Shown here piece by piece: positions 52,552-62,110 of a stretch of DNA of 64,000 bases (position 1 is the stretch's first letter; each line of letters begins with the position of its first letter). Made by a program: the position numbers and the translations under genes. The stretch comes from Zhenhengia yiwuensis (GTDB lineage Bacteria; Bacillota; Clostridia; Lachnospirales; Cellulosilyticaceae). The notes beneath the pieces were generated by a model. It made no database searches. It worked only from the letters and a program-made list of their open reading frames with translations, and was not told where the DNA came from. The stretch lies in assembly GCF_014384995.1 (NCBI RefSeq), contig NZ_JACRSY010000013.1:38101-102100 (forward strand). The letters run 5' to 3'.

Positions 52552-53379
52552 ATGGAAAAATATCAAGAAATAGAACGTAGTATTATTAAAAAATACCGTA
52601 AAACCATATGGACTAAATTCGTTAAGGCTATTAATGAATATGAACTGATTAAAGAAGGCGATCGTATTGCCGTATGTATATCAGGTGGGAAAGACTCTAT
52701 GCTTCTTGCCAAATGTATGCAAGAACTTTATAAGCATGGTAAGCGCAACTTTGAACTGAAGTTTGTTGTAATGGACCCAGGTTATAATCCTTATAACAGA
52801 CAAGTTATTATTGATAATGCAGAGCTTTTAAATATTCCTATTGAAATTTTTGATACAGAAATTTTTGATGCTGTAGCAGGTGTAGCAGACTCACCATGCT
52901 ATCTTTGTGCAAGAATGAGAAGAGGTTACCTTTATAAATATGCTCAATCTATTGGTTGCAACAAGATTGCACTTGGGCATCATTTTGACGATGCGATTGA
53001 AACCATTCTTATGAGCATGCTTTATGGTGGAGAGATTAAAACCATGATGCCAAAACTTCATAGTACAAATCATGAAGGTATGGAACTTATTAGACCACTT
53101 TACCTTGTAAAAGAAGCGGATATTATTGCATGGAAAAACTACCATGATCTTCAATTCATCCAGTGTGCATGCCGTTTAACAGAAAACTGTTCATTAGGTG
53201 ATGCAGGTGGGGGTTCTAAACGTCAGGAAATGAAAGTTCTTGTTAAGAAGTTTAGACAAACAAATCCACATATTGAAATGAATATCTTCAAGAGCGTTCA
53301 TAACGTAAACTTACAGACTATTATTGGTTATCGTGATGGAGAGAAGGTATATAGCTTCTTAGATGATTACGATAAATAA
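52552..53379 (+). CDS. TtcA-like tRNA sulfur-transfer PP-loop ATPase
   Basis: A 275-residue protein with the PP-loop SGGKDS at 44-49, GHHFDDAIET, and cysteines Cys116 and Cys119 (PCYLCARMRRG) plus Cys205/Cys207 (CAC), which fit the TtcA pattern of three cluster ligands. TtcA adds sulfur to C32 of tRNA. Its pairing with a cysteine desulfurase supports sulfur transfer; the tRNA target is not certain because TtcA-like proteins are diverse. Confidence 0.85.
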   Translation: MEKYQEIERSIIKKYRKTIWTKFVKAINEYELIKEGDRIAVCISGGKDSMLLAKCMQELYKHGKRNFELKFVVMDPGYNPYNRQVIIDNAELLNIPIEIFDTEIFDAVAGVADSPCYLCARMRRGYLYKYAQSIGCNKIALGHHFDDAIETILMSMLYGGEIKTMMPKLHSTNHEGMELIRPLYLVKEADIIAWKNYHDLQFIQCACRLTENCSLGDAGGGSKRQEMKVLVKKFRQTNPHIEMNIFKSVHNVNLQTIIGYRDGEKVYSFLDDYDK

Positions 53380-53388
53380 AATGACCTC

Positions 53389-53417
53389 TTGACTCGAAAT
53401 AGGATATGTGATAGGAT
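53389..53417 (+). promoter_or_regulatory. Promoter of the T-box-metG unit
   Basis: TTGACT and TAGGAT are separated by 17 bases, with an extended TGA before the -10 box. Confidence 0.65.
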
Positions 53418-53424
53418 TCATTTA

Positions 53425-53732
53425 ATTAAATCAACTCTAAATACATTGAAAAGGAAAGTATATTTAGAATGTCTTTTACAGAGAGCTTCAGTAGCTGAAA
53501 AGAAGCAAAGAATACTAAATAGAAAATGGCCTTGGAGTAGTGCAATCGAGTATTGAAGTCATTTCTTGAATTTAGATTGCAACAGGTTCGCCTGTTATAG
53601 CGATAGAGTATAACCATAGATAAATGGCGTACTTGAAGAGTTCTATACTGTGAAGTATAGATGAAATAGAGTGGTACCACGGGAATTAAGGCCTCGTCTC
53701 TATAGCAAAAGCTATAGAGCGAGGTCTTTTTA
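53425..53732 (+). ncRNA. T-box leader regulating methionyl-tRNA synthetase
   Basis: The antiterminator T-box sequence GTGGTACCACGGGAA at 53671-53685 is unmistakable. Stem I elements CAGAGAGC and a candidate specifier ATG (in GAAAATGGCC near 53522) lie upstream. It senses uncharged tRNA, here presumably tRNA-Met, and controls the downstream gene by antitermination. Confidence 0.88.
53692..53732 (+). terminator. T-box regulated terminator
   Basis: CCTCG-TC-TCTATAGC pairs with GCTATAGA-GC-GAGG and is followed by TCTTTTT. Confidence 0.85.
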
Positions 53733-53760
53733 GTTTACGTATTTAAAGGAGGCAATAAAA

Positions 53761-55353
53761 ATGAATATTTTAATTGGAGGCGCATGGCCATATGCAAATG
53801 GGTCATTGCATATAGGACATTTAGCTGCATTATTACCAGGAGATGTACTTGCGAGATATTACCGTAAGAAAGGGGAACAAGTGCTGTATGTATCAGGGAG
53901 TGATTGTCATGGCACACCTATTTCAGTAAGAGCAAGACTAGAGGGAGTAGAACCTACAGTCATTACAAATCAGTATCATGAGGAATTTCAAACATGTTTT
54001 AACAAGTTAGGTTTTTCTTATGATATTTATACAAGAACAGATGAGGAATTTCATAAAGAAGAGGTTCAAGGTATAATCAAAAAACTTTATGAAGCAGGGT
54101 ATATTTATGAAAAACAGATAGAACAAGTCTATTGTGAAAGATGTGAGCAATTTTTACCAGACCGATTTGTAGAAGGTATTTGTCCAATATGCGGGAAAGT
54201 GGCAAGAGGAGACCAATGTGATCATTGCCAAAGCTTATTAGATCCTTTAGAGTTACAGGAGAAAAGGTGTAAAACATGTGGTCACATACCAACAGTTAGA
54301 GAGACAAAGCAGCTGTACTTTGCCTTATCAACATTTGAAGAGAAGCTAAGAACTTATGTAGAGCATCATAAGGAAAACTGGCGTACGAATGCAGTTCATG
54401 TAGCCGATCGTTATATTAATGAGGGCTTACAAGATAGAGCCATTACAAGAGATTTACCTTGGGGGATAGAGGTGCCTATTCCAGGCTATGAAGATAAAAA
54501 AATTTACGTTTGGGTAGATGCTGTATTAGGTTATTTAACAGCAAGTAAAAAGTGGGCACAAGAGAAAGAACAAGATTACAGAGATTTTTGGAATGCAAGT
54601 ACACTTTCTTACTATATACATGGCAAAGATAATATTCCATTTCATAATATTATTTTGCCGGCATTGCTGAGTGGAATAGGCTTTAAAACATTGCCAAAAA
54701 GAATAATTTCAAGTGAATATATGACTATTGAAGGGAAGAAGCTTTCGACAAGTAATAATTGGGCAATATGGGCAAAGGATTTAATAGGGCAATATGAACC
54801 AGATGTTATTCGTTATAGTTTACTTGCGAATGGACCAGAAAAACGAGATGCTGATTTTTCCTATAGGGAATTGATTACACTTAATAATGCAGATTTAGTA
54901 GGTGCTTATGGGAATCTTGTAAATCGAACATTAGCTTTTTTAGTAAAGAGTTATAAAGGGGAATTACAATCTTGTGTAGTAGAGGAAGCACTAGAAAGGA
55001 AGATACAAGGTGTATATGAGAAAACAGGAGGATATATAGAAAACGGAGAATTTAAAAAGGCACTTAAAGAGATTTTTGAATTAATTAGATGGACAAATAA
55101 ATATTTTGATGAAAATAGACCATGGGTAATGATTAAAGAGGATTCGAATAAGTGCTATGAAACCCTTTATCATTGTATATATAGCATCATTAATATAGGC
55201 AATTTATTAGAACCATTTTTACCATTTTCGTCTGAACGTTTAAGGAAGATAGTAGGCGTAAAGGAAATAAGCTGGAAACCTTTAAGTGTACCTGTAGGGA
55301 AAATAGGTGCTGTAGACTTATTATTTAAAAGGTTAGATAAGAGCGAGTCATAA
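53761..55353 (+). CDS. metG: Methionyl-tRNA synthetase (short form without C-terminal domain)
   Basis: A 530-residue class I synthetase. HIGH is intact at 17-20 (SLHIGH); the KMSKS loop reads KKLSTS (326-331). Four CxxC zinc knuckles (125/128, 141/144, 153/156, 170/173) define the two-knuckle insertion typical of the E. coli-like type, and the C-terminal dimerisation domain is absent. AAGGAGG precedes ATG. The T-box controls it. Confidence 0.94.
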   Translation: MNILIGGAWPYANGSLHIGHLAALLPGDVLARYYRKKGEQVLYVSGSDCHGTPISVRARLEGVEPTVITNQYHEEFQTCFNKLGFSYDIYTRTDEEFHKEEVQGIIKKLYEAGYIYEKQIEQVYCERCEQFLPDRFVEGICPICGKVARGDQCDHCQSLLDPLELQEKRCKTCGHIPTVRETKQLYFALSTFEEKLRTYVEHHKENWRTNAVHVADRYINEGLQDRAITRDLPWGIEVPIPGYEDKKIYVWVDAVLGYLTASKKWAQEKEQDYRDFWNASTLSYYIHGKDNIPFHNIILPALLSGIGFKTLPKRIISSEYMTIEGKKLSTSNNWAIWAKDLIGQYEPDVIRYSLLANGPEKRDADFSYRELITLNNADLVGAYGNLVNRTLAFLVKSYKGELQSCVVEEALERKIQGVYEKTGGYIENGEFKKALKEIFELIRWTNKYFDENRPWVMIKEDSNKCYETLYHCIYSIINIGNLLEPFLPFSSERLRKIVGVKEISWKPLSVPVGKIGAVDLLFKRLDKSES

Positions 55354-55397
55354 AAATAAAAATGCCATTAAAAGAGACTAATGGCATTTTTATTTTA
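55354..55397 (+). terminator. Terminator of metG
   Basis: AAATAAAAATGCCATTA pairs with TAATGGCATTTTTATTT around an eight-base loop. Confidence 0.85.
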
Positions 55398-55505
55398 AAC
55401 TGCAAGACTATTTTCTTGTAGTTTCATACGAGTTCAAAACATTATTTTAAGTAACTTATAGAGGTTAAATTGGATAAAACGGATAATCAATGGACAAAAT
55501 CATAC

Positions 55506-55534
55506 TTGCTACCTAAATTTACCTTTTATATAAT
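55506..55534 (+). promoter_or_regulatory. Sigma-A promoter of the aldo/keto reductase
   Basis: TTGCTA and TATAAT are 17 bases apart, 32 bases before the ATG. Confidence 0.7.
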
Positions 55535-55565
55535 GAAAGTATCTTACATATAAGGAGTGAAAGAA

Positions 55566-56483
55566 ATGAAAACACTTAAAATAGGAACGGGAGCACTGAC
55601 AGGCTCAGAAATTTCATTAGGTTGTATGCGTCTTGCAGGGCATACAGTAGAAGAAGTGGCGCAGCTTATTGAGGGAGCTTATGAGTTAGGTATAGATTTT
55701 TATGATCATGCAGATATTTATGGACAAGGAGAATCTGAAAGCGTTTTTGCTAAAGCTTTAAAGACTTTACCGATTGAAAGAGAGAAGCTTATTCTGCAAA
55801 CAAAATGCGGGATTAGACCAGGCTTTTTTGACTTTTCGAAAGAGCATATTATTCAGTCAGTAGAAGGGAGCTTGAAGCGTTTAGAGACAGATTATGTAGA
55901 TGTTCTTTTATTACATCGACCAGACACGCTGATGGAGCCAGAAGAAGTTGCGGAGGCCTTTAATACACTTTATGACCAAGGTAAAGTAAAGTATTTTGGT
56001 GTAAGTAACCAAAATCCGATGCAAATGGCACTCCTTAATAAATATTTAGAACATAAGATTATGATTAATCAACTTCAGCTAAGTATTACAAATACAACCA
56101 TGATTGATGCAGGGCTTAATGTGAATATGGAAAATGGAGCTGCTGTGAATCGTGATGGTAGTGTACTCGACTATTGCAGACTCCATGATATTACCATTCA
56201 AGCATGGTCACCTTTCCAATATGGTTTCTTTGAGGGTGTCTTTTTAGATAATCCCAAATTCCCAGAGCTTAATCAGGTTCTTGACCGTATGGCTAAGGAA
56301 AAAGGGGTAACAAATAGTGCGCTAGCGGTAGCATGGATTTTAAGGCATCCAGCCAAAATCCAAACTATTGTAGGAACAACTAATAAAGAGCGTCTTGCTG
56401 CAATCTGTAAAGCTAGTGATATTGTGCTTTCAAGACAAGAGTGGTATGAAATCTATAGATCAGCAGGGAATATACTTCCATAA
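55566..56483 (+). CDS. Aldo/keto reductase
   Basis: A 305-residue TIM-barrel reductase of the YdhF-like group: GIDFYDHADIYGQGESE supplies catalytic Asp and Tyr, LQTKCGI the Lys, and LLLHRPD the His. It reduces aldehydes or ketones with NADPH. The ATG at 55566 follows TAAGGAG at eight bases; a GTG nine bases upstream is closer than usual. Confidence 0.9.
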   Translation: MKTLKIGTGALTGSEISLGCMRLAGHTVEEVAQLIEGAYELGIDFYDHADIYGQGESESVFAKALKTLPIEREKLILQTKCGIRPGFFDFSKEHIIQSVEGSLKRLETDYVDVLLLHRPDTLMEPEEVAEAFNTLYDQGKVKYFGVSNQNPMQMALLNKYLEHKIMINQLQLSITNTTMIDAGLNVNMENGAAVNRDGSVLDYCRLHDITIQAWSPFQYGFFEGVFLDNPKFPELNQVLDRMAKEKGVTNSALAVAWILRHPAKIQTIVGTTNKERLAAICKASDIVLSRQEWYEIYRSAGNILP

Positions 56484-56505
56484 ACTAAGTTTGAGCTAAA
56501 ACATG

Positions 56506-56537
56506 AAAAAAGGCTACAGTGATGACTGGAGCCTTTT
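56506..56537. terminator. Bidirectional terminator
   Basis: AAAAGGCT..ACAGT pairs with ACTGG-AGCCTTTT between the convergent reductase and prfC genes. Confidence 0.6.
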
Positions 56538-56556
56538 AATCTATAAAAAGAGGTTT

Positions 56557-58164
56557 TTAAGATTCTTTTAAATGTGTCTCTCTAAGGATAGCACCTTCAT
56601 TACGTTCACTTACTTGTCTAATAGACCATTCATATTGACAAAGAAGTACTGGATCGCCATCTTCAGTTTCAGCTACGATAGCATCTGAAGTAAGCTTGAA
56701 ATTAGAAGGGCTGTAGTTTTCCATTTCAATCCATCTAATGTAGTTGTATGGTAAGCGTTGTTTCTTGATTTCAACACCGTATTCATTGTTAAGACGGTAT
56801 TCAAGAACCTCAAATTGAAGTACCCCTACAACGCCTACAATTAATTCTTCACTACCTGTAAAGTGAGGTTTGAACACTTGGATAGAACCTTCTTCTGCAA
56901 GCTGTGATACACCTTTTAAGAATTGTTTACGCTTAAGGGCATTCACTGTAGAAATCTTCATAAAGTGTTCTGGTGCAAATTGTGGAATACCTTCATATTT
57001 AAGTTTAAGATCTGCGCTACATAAAGTATCTCCAATGTTGAAAATACCTGGGTCATGAATTCCAATGATGTCACCAGGGTAAGCTTCTTCAACCATAGCA
57101 CGATCTTGTGCTAAGAATTGTTGTGGCTGAGCCAGTTTAACTTTTTTATTCTTTTGAACAAGTGTAGTCATCATACCTTTTTCAAATTTACCAGAGCAGA
57201 TACGAAGGAATGCAATACGATCACGGTGTGCAGGATTCATATTTGCTTGAATTTTGAAAATAAAACCAGAGAAGTATTCCGTTGTTGGGTCAATTGGCCC
57301 TTCATTACTCATACGTGGTTGTGGTGGTGTACTAATTTCTAAGAATGTTTGAAGGAAAGGTTCTACACCAAAGTTAGTCATGGCACTACCAAAGAAGACT
57401 GGTGTAAGTTCACCTTTTAAAATTTGTTCTAAGTTATAGTCATCTCCAGCCATATCTAAAAGTTCAATGTCTTCAAGAAGTTTCTCGTGAAGGTCAGAAC
57501 CAATAATATTAGTTAAGTTTGGATCGTTGATATCACATTCAAGTGTACCTACCATAGATTGGCCATGGTCCCCATCTTCGAAAAGCTCAATATGGTTTTT
57601 ACGGCGATTATATACACCTTTAAAGGCTTTACCACATCCAATAGGCCAGTCCATAGGATATGCACGAATACCAAGAGCATTTTCAATATCTTCAATAAGT
57701 TCAAGTGGATCTTTACCTTGAGCATCTAATTTATTAATAAAAGTAAAAATAGGAATACCACGCATTTTACAAACTTTGAAAAGTTTTTTAGTTTGTTCTT
57801 CGACCCCTTTTGCAGAGTCAATAACCATTACAGCGCTATCTGCAGCTACAAGTGTACGGTAAGTATCTTCACTGAAGTCTTGATGCCCAGGTGTATCTAG
57901 AATGTTGATACAGAAGCCATCATAATTAAATTGGAGCACACTTGATGTAACAGAAATCCCTCTTTGTTTTTCGATTTCCATCCAGTCAGAAACAGCATGT
58001 TTTTGCGTTCTTCTTGATTTGACAGAACCAGCTGAGCGAATAGCTCCCCCGTAAAGTAAGAATTTTTCTGTAAGTGTTGTTTTACCAGCATCAGGGTGAG
58101 AGATAATCGCAAAAGTTCTTCTTTTTTGAATTTGATCTGTATAATTTAAGTTTTCTTCTGACAT
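56557..58164 (-). CDS. prfC: Peptide chain release factor 3
   Basis: A 535-residue translational GTPase: G1 SHPDAGKTTLTE, G2 region RGISVTSS, G3 DTPGHQDFSEDTYR and G4 NKLD identify RF3. It removes RF1/RF2 from the ribosome after termination. The start is the ATG at 58164 behind AAGGATGG; the frame is open upstream for 54 codons, but that extension is not family-like and would run across the divergent promoter. Confidence 0.95.
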   Translation of the reverse strand: MSEENLNYTDQIQKRRTFAIISHPDAGKTTLTEKFLLYGGAIRSAGSVKSRRTQKHAVSDWMEIEKQRGISVTSSVLQFNYDGFCINILDTPGHQDFSEDTYRTLVAADSAVMVIDSAKGVEEQTKKLFKVCKMRGIPIFTFINKLDAQGKDPLELIEDIENALGIRAYPMDWPIGCGKAFKGVYNRRKNHIELFEDGDHGQSMVGTLECDINDPNLTNIIGSDLHEKLLEDIELLDMAGDDYNLEQILKGELTPVFFGSAMTNFGVEPFLQTFLEISTPPQPRMSNEGPIDPTTEYFSGFIFKIQANMNPAHRDRIAFLRICSGKFEKGMMTTLVQKNKKVKLAQPQQFLAQDRAMVEEAYPGDIIGIHDPGIFNIGDTLCSADLKLKYEGIPQFAPEHFMKISTVNALKRKQFLKGVSQLAEEGSIQVFKPHFTGSEELIVGVVGVLQFEVLEYRLNNEYGVEIKKQRLPYNYIRWIEMENYSPSNFKLTSDAIVAETEDGDPVLLCQYEWSIRQVSERNEGAILRETHLKES

Positions 58165-58261
58165 TTTAACCATCCTTATCTTCGCTTTGCTAATCTCTGT
58201 AATTATTATCTCCGTAGACTGAAAAGTCAAGCATAAATTAAGATTATTTTCATCTAAAGCC

Positions 58262-58289
58262 TTGTAAGGTAGCGTGTAACATGTATAAT
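58262..58289 (+). promoter_or_regulatory. Sigma-A promoter of the 58.3 kb operon
   Basis: TTGTAA and TATAAT are separated by 16 bases, 35 bases before the ATG at 58325. Confidence 0.6.
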
Positions 58290-58324
58290 CTAAAAGATAG
58301 AGTATGTATAAAAAGGAGAACAAC

Positions 58325-58717
58325 ATGAACGAAAATACAAATTTAGAAGCATTTTATGAAGACATTGAAGGGGATTACAGAAAACTAGAAGAGCTTATCA
58401 TGCAACTTGAAGTTTGGAGTGATACCTACACCATTAATCATAAAAAAGAAGAAGAACGTCTTGAAGAATATATGGAACTATCCGAGAATCTTTACAATCA
58501 AGAAGCGCTTATTCGTGAAAAGGTAGAGGCACATGTAGAGGGAGAGGAGCACATAAGCTATTTAAGTCGTTTAGAAGAAAGAATGCTTCATTATAAAGAA
58601 ACAGAAGACATTATTCATAATTGGGTAAGAGATATTCATGAACTACACATTATGATGATGCGCTCACCTATTTTAAGGGGTTACAGAGATGAAATTGAAG
58701 CAATTAAAAATGCGTAG
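58325..58717 (+). CDS. Hypothetical helical protein, 130 residues
   Basis: An acidic, fully helical protein (EAFYEDIEGDYRKLEELIMQ, EEERLEEYMELSENL) with no known motif, starting at ATG after AAAAGGAGAAC. It heads an apparent operon with the MYG1-like gene, whose ribosome site overlaps its stop. Function unknown. Confidence 0.65.
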   Translation: MNENTNLEAFYEDIEGDYRKLEELIMQLEVWSDTYTINHKKEEERLEEYMELSENLYNQEALIREKVEAHVEGEEHISYLSRLEERMLHYKETEDIIHNWVRDIHELHIMMMRSPILRGYRDEIEAIKNA

Positions 58718-58734
58718 TGAAGGAGAAAACAACA

Positions 58735-59619
58735 ATGAAAATGGCAGTACATAATGGTGTATTCCATGCAGATGAAGTATTTGGCGTAGCGCTTATGGAG
58801 ACCATAGAACCAGACCTTCAGGTCATTAGAACAAGGGATGAGGCGGTTATAGCAGAGTGTGATATTGTAGCAGATGTAGGAGGGGGTAAATATGACCACC
58901 ATCAAGCAGATAAAGTCTTACGTGAAGATGGCATTCCTTACTGCGCTTTTGGCCTTTTATGGCGTGATTATGGCAAGCAGTTTACTAAGATCATATGTCC
59001 TTCCTTAAATGAAGTAGAATCCGAAGAGGTAGCCTATAAAGTAAGCATGGATTTTATTACACAAATTGATGCAAGTGATAATGGCGTCACTTTAAATACT
59101 TATGAGTCACCTGTAACCACACTTTCGCAAATTATTAGTAGCTATATGCCGCTTCAAAGTGAGAATAAAGATGTAGATAGAGCCTTTTTTGAAGCAGTAG
59201 CTTTTGCAAAGCGTTTGTTGCAAAGGGTAGTACGTCAATATGGTGAATACTATGACAATTTACGATATATGAAAGAAGCACTGAATACCCAGGATGTAAA
59301 GAACACCCATATTCTTATTCTTGAAGGTGCTGTAAAATGGAAAGATATATTGCTTGAACTAGATAAGGAAGAAGATGTTTTATTTGTCGTATTTGAAGAT
59401 TTGACGGGTTCATGGCGTGTGCAGACTGTACCAAAGGAAGAGAATAGTTTTGATGCACGTAAAGACCTTCCTAAACCTTGGGCTTCTTTAAGAAGTGAGG
59501 AGCTTTCAGCCTTAACAGGTGTAGAAGGTTGTATTTTCTGTCATCCAAATCTTTTTATTGCAGGAAATGAAACAAAAGAAGGAGCACTTGCTATGGCACA
59601 TTTAGCTGTACAGGCTTAA
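58735..59619 (+). CDS. MYG1-family metal-dependent protein hydrolase/exonuclease
   Basis: A 294-residue protein of the MYG1/GAMM1 family (PF03690), distantly DHH-like: HNGVFHADEVFGVALM and ADVGGGKYDHHQ carry the metal-binding His and Asp residues, and the end GCIFCHPNLFIAGNETKEGA is family-typical. Eukaryotic MYG1 is an RNA exonuclease; bacterial members are uncharacterised. The ATG follows GAAGGAGAAAAC. Confidence 0.85.
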   Translation: MKMAVHNGVFHADEVFGVALMETIEPDLQVIRTRDEAVIAECDIVADVGGGKYDHHQADKVLREDGIPYCAFGLLWRDYGKQFTKIICPSLNEVESEEVAYKVSMDFITQIDASDNGVTLNTYESPVTTLSQIISSYMPLQSENKDVDRAFFEAVAFAKRLLQRVVRQYGEYYDNLRYMKEALNTQDVKNTHILILEGAVKWKDILLELDKEEDVLFVVFEDLTGSWRVQTVPKEENSFDARKDLPKPWASLRSEELSALTGVEGCIFCHPNLFIAGNETKEGALAMAHLAVQA

Positions 59620-59679
59620 AAGGTATATAAAATAGGGAACCTACACATACTAAAGGAAAATTGTGAAGGAGAGAACCCT

Positions 59680-60930
59680 ATGAGTATGAACCCTTTTGAT
59701 GAAAAGCCTGTTAGTGTCGAGTCTACGTTGCAGGATTGGGATAGTCTTTATCCTAAACCTTATAATAAGCATGAAGTGGATCCGTACACTAAAACTCGTA
59801 TTATTTTAATGAATGGTACAGAATTTGAAGCCAATTGGTTTTCACATCAATTTTCACGTCACTGTGACGATAATGATTTAAGACGTGAAATTGCTTTAAG
59901 TAGAAGGGTAGAACAACAACAGCAAAAGAAAATAGCTGTACTTAAGCCTGCTGATGAAAGCTTGTTAGAGACAACTATTGGTTATGAGCAGTTAGCTGTT
60001 GACTTAACAGCTAGACTTGCTCAAGATGAAAAAGATCATAATGTAAAGAAAGCGCTAGATTTTGCCTTACTTGAAGACTTTGATCATCTCTATCGTTATT
60101 CAGATTTATTAGATATGGAGTATGGGATTCATGCAGAACGGTTAGTAGGTAAATACACAGAAATTATGCCTGGTAGACCGACTATTTCTGAGCACCGATT
60201 CCCATTTGACGATATTAGACGTTATATAGATGCTAAAACTGCAGATCCACTTACAAAACTGCATGTGAATATTATTACAGCAGCCGAACAGCAAACCATG
60301 AATTTCTATATGAATGTCGCACCTATTTATACAACGGATTTAGGACGAAGACTGTATCAAGAAATTGCCATGATTGAAGAGCAACATGTTAGCCAATATG
60401 GTAGTCTTATTGATACCCGTTGCAGCTGGCTTGAAAATCTTCTTATGCATGAATATACAGAGTGCTATTTATATTATTCTTGCTTTGAAGATGAAACAGA
60501 TCCACATATTAAGAAAATATGGGAGCAACATTATATACAAGAAGTGGCACAGCTTCATAAAGCAGCAGAACTTCTTAAGAAGTACGACCATAAAGAATGG
60601 CAGGAAGTTATTCCTAATGGTGCTTTCCCTAAACTACTCTCTCTAGGTCCTAATATTGAATATGTAAGAGAAGTCCTTAAATCAGTTAGACTTACTGCAC
60701 AAAAAGAAGATTATACAGAAGTTGATAATCTTCCAGATGACTATGAATTCTTTAAATATCAAGATTGTGTTAATAAAAATGTAGAGTCCGTTATGAGTCA
60801 CCATGTTATTCATAGATATCTAGATGGCCATAAACAAGACTATCGCTTTGAAGTTGAGCCACATCCAATACAGGATCTTCAAGATCGTACTTGTGATAAT
60901 ACAAAACTAGGACGCGTAAAAGGCGTTTAA
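59680..60930 (+). CDS. Ferritin-like protein of unknown function
   Basis: A 416-residue protein with a basic-acidic N-terminus and then helices carrying ferritin-type ligands: LLEDFDHLYRYSDLLDME, AEQQTMNFYMNVAP, IEEQHVSQYGSLID (ExxH) and HEYTECYLYYSCF. Two helical pairs suggest a di-iron or related four-helix bundle. It is preceded by GAAGGAGAG and ends in a strong terminator. No named family is known to me. Confidence 0.7.
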   Translation: MSMNPFDEKPVSVESTLQDWDSLYPKPYNKHEVDPYTKTRIILMNGTEFEANWFSHQFSRHCDDNDLRREIALSRRVEQQQQKKIAVLKPADESLLETTIGYEQLAVDLTARLAQDEKDHNVKKALDFALLEDFDHLYRYSDLLDMEYGIHAERLVGKYTEIMPGRPTISEHRFPFDDIRRYIDAKTADPLTKLHVNIITAAEQQTMNFYMNVAPIYTTDLGRRLYQEIAMIEEQHVSQYGSLIDTRCSWLENLLMHEYTECYLYYSCFEDETDPHIKKIWEQHYIQEVAQLHKAAELLKKYDHKEWQEVIPNGAFPKLLSLGPNIEYVREVLKSVRLTAQKEDYTEVDNLPDDYEFFKYQDCVNKNVESVMSHHVIHRYLDGHKQDYRFEVEPHPIQDLQDRTCDNTKLGRVKGV

Positions 60931-60977
60931 AATAAAACCAGTTATTCTGCAAAAAGAATAGCTGGTTTTATTTTTTT
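60930..60977 (+). terminator. Terminator of the ferritin-like gene
   Basis: AATAAAACCAGTTATTCT pairs with AGAATAGCTGGTTTTATT, followed by T7. Confidence 0.88.
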
Positions 60978-61018
60978 GTACTATAATACATTTAAAAAGT
61001 TTAAAAGAGGGAAAGAGG

Positions 61019-61783
61019 ATGAATGAAACATTTTTAATGCTGATAATCATATGCCCACTTGTCTTTTTAGCAGGACTTATTGATGCAGTAGCTGGAGGTG
61101 GAGGGCTTATTTCATTACCAGCCTATATGATAGCAGGCTTACCACCTCACCTTGCAACAGGAACCAATAAATGTTCCTCTACTTTTGGTACTTTATTTTC
61201 GACGCTTAGATTTATGAAAAATAAAAAAATCTGTTATTATTCAGCTGTTAGTTCAGCAGTTACAGCACTTATAGGGTCTTATTTGGGTGCACGTCTTAAT
61301 ATGATTGTAGACGAAAAATATTTAAGGTATATGCTCATTGTAGCCTTACCTATTATTGCACTCTTTCTGATTTTTAAGAAAAATTTCGGTGACCAGGAGC
61401 AGATCGTAAGTCACGGTGCTGTAAAAGTAACCATTCTTTCTATTCTATCAGGCTTACTTATAGGAGCATATGATGGTTTCTTTGGGCCAGGGACAGGTAC
61501 ATTTCTTATTTTAGCTTATACAGGGCTTATAGGATTTGATTTGGTTACAGCTTCAGGTAATGCAAAGATAGTGAATTTAGCTTCTAATATAGCTGCTTTT
61601 ATCACCTTTGCATTAGGGAGCAAAATTGTATGGGCTATAGGTTTACCTGCAGCTGTATTTGGTATTGTAGGGAATTGGATTGGATCAGGACTCGCTTTAA
61701 AAGGTGGAAAGAAAATAATTAAACCTATGTTTTTTATAACCTTGGGGCTTCTCATGTGTAAAATTATTTACGATTTACTGTAA
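61019..61783 (+). CDS. TauE/SafE (TSUP) family anion exporter
   Basis: A 254-residue, eight-helix membrane protein with the repeated TSUP motifs DAVAGGGGLISLPAYMIAGL and GAYDGFFGPGTGTFLILAY. It is the second TSUP gene in the window but belongs to the YfcA-like branch. The substrate is unknown. ATG follows AGAGGGAAAGAGG. Confidence 0.9.
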   Translation: MNETFLMLIIICPLVFLAGLIDAVAGGGGLISLPAYMIAGLPPHLATGTNKCSSTFGTLFSTLRFMKNKKICYYSAVSSAVTALIGSYLGARLNMIVDEKYLRYMLIVALPIIALFLIFKKNFGDQEQIVSHGAVKVTILSILSGLLIGAYDGFFGPGTGTFLILAYTGLIGFDLVTASGNAKIVNLASNIAAFITFALGSKIVWAIGLPAAVFGIVGNWIGSGLALKGGKKIIKPMFFITLGLLMCKIIYDLL

Positions 61784-61860
61784 GCTGCTTGAGATTTCCA
61801 ATAGACATATAGGACCTTATCCTATATAGTTAAACTAAAGTAAGTAGCAGAGGTGATGAC

Positions 61861-62061
61861 ATGAGCACAGTAAGTGAAAAAATTTGTCTTTGTAAAGCTG
61901 TTCAAACAGAAATAGTAAAAGAAAGTATCCGAACAGGTGCTAGAACTATAGAAGGAGTAGCAAGTAAGACAGGCGCAGGAACTGGTGCCTGTAAAGGAAG
62001 CCGTTGTAAAATGGCAATTTATGAACTGATTAAGGCATATGAAAAAGGAGAGTGGCAATAG
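61861..62061 (+). CDS. BFD-like [2Fe-2S] protein
   Basis: Sixty-six residues with the four cysteines of a bacterioferritin-associated ferredoxin domain: CLC near the start and CKGSRC at about 44-49, with helices TIEGVASKTGAGTGA between. Such proteins carry electrons or assemble with reductases. The downstream CotF-like gene and upstream ferritin-like gene give an iron-themed context. Confidence 0.85.
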   Translation: MSTVSEKICLCKAVQTEIVKESIRTGARTIEGVASKTGAGTGACKGSRCKMAIYELIKAYEKGEWQ

Positions 62062-62078
62062 GCCATTCTCCTTTTTAT
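62042..62078 (+). terminator. Terminator overlapping the BFD-like gene's end
   Basis: AAAAAGGAGAGTGGC pairs with GCCATTCTCCTTTTT, and the stop codon lies in the loop. Confidence 0.85.
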
Positions 62079-62110
62079 TTTTATTAAAAGTGAGCAAAGG
62101 CTTTACGTGT

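Noticed and set aside
58165..58326. N-terminal extension of prfC by 54 codons
   Set aside because: No ribosome site, not family-like, and it would cross the divergent promoter at 58262-58289.
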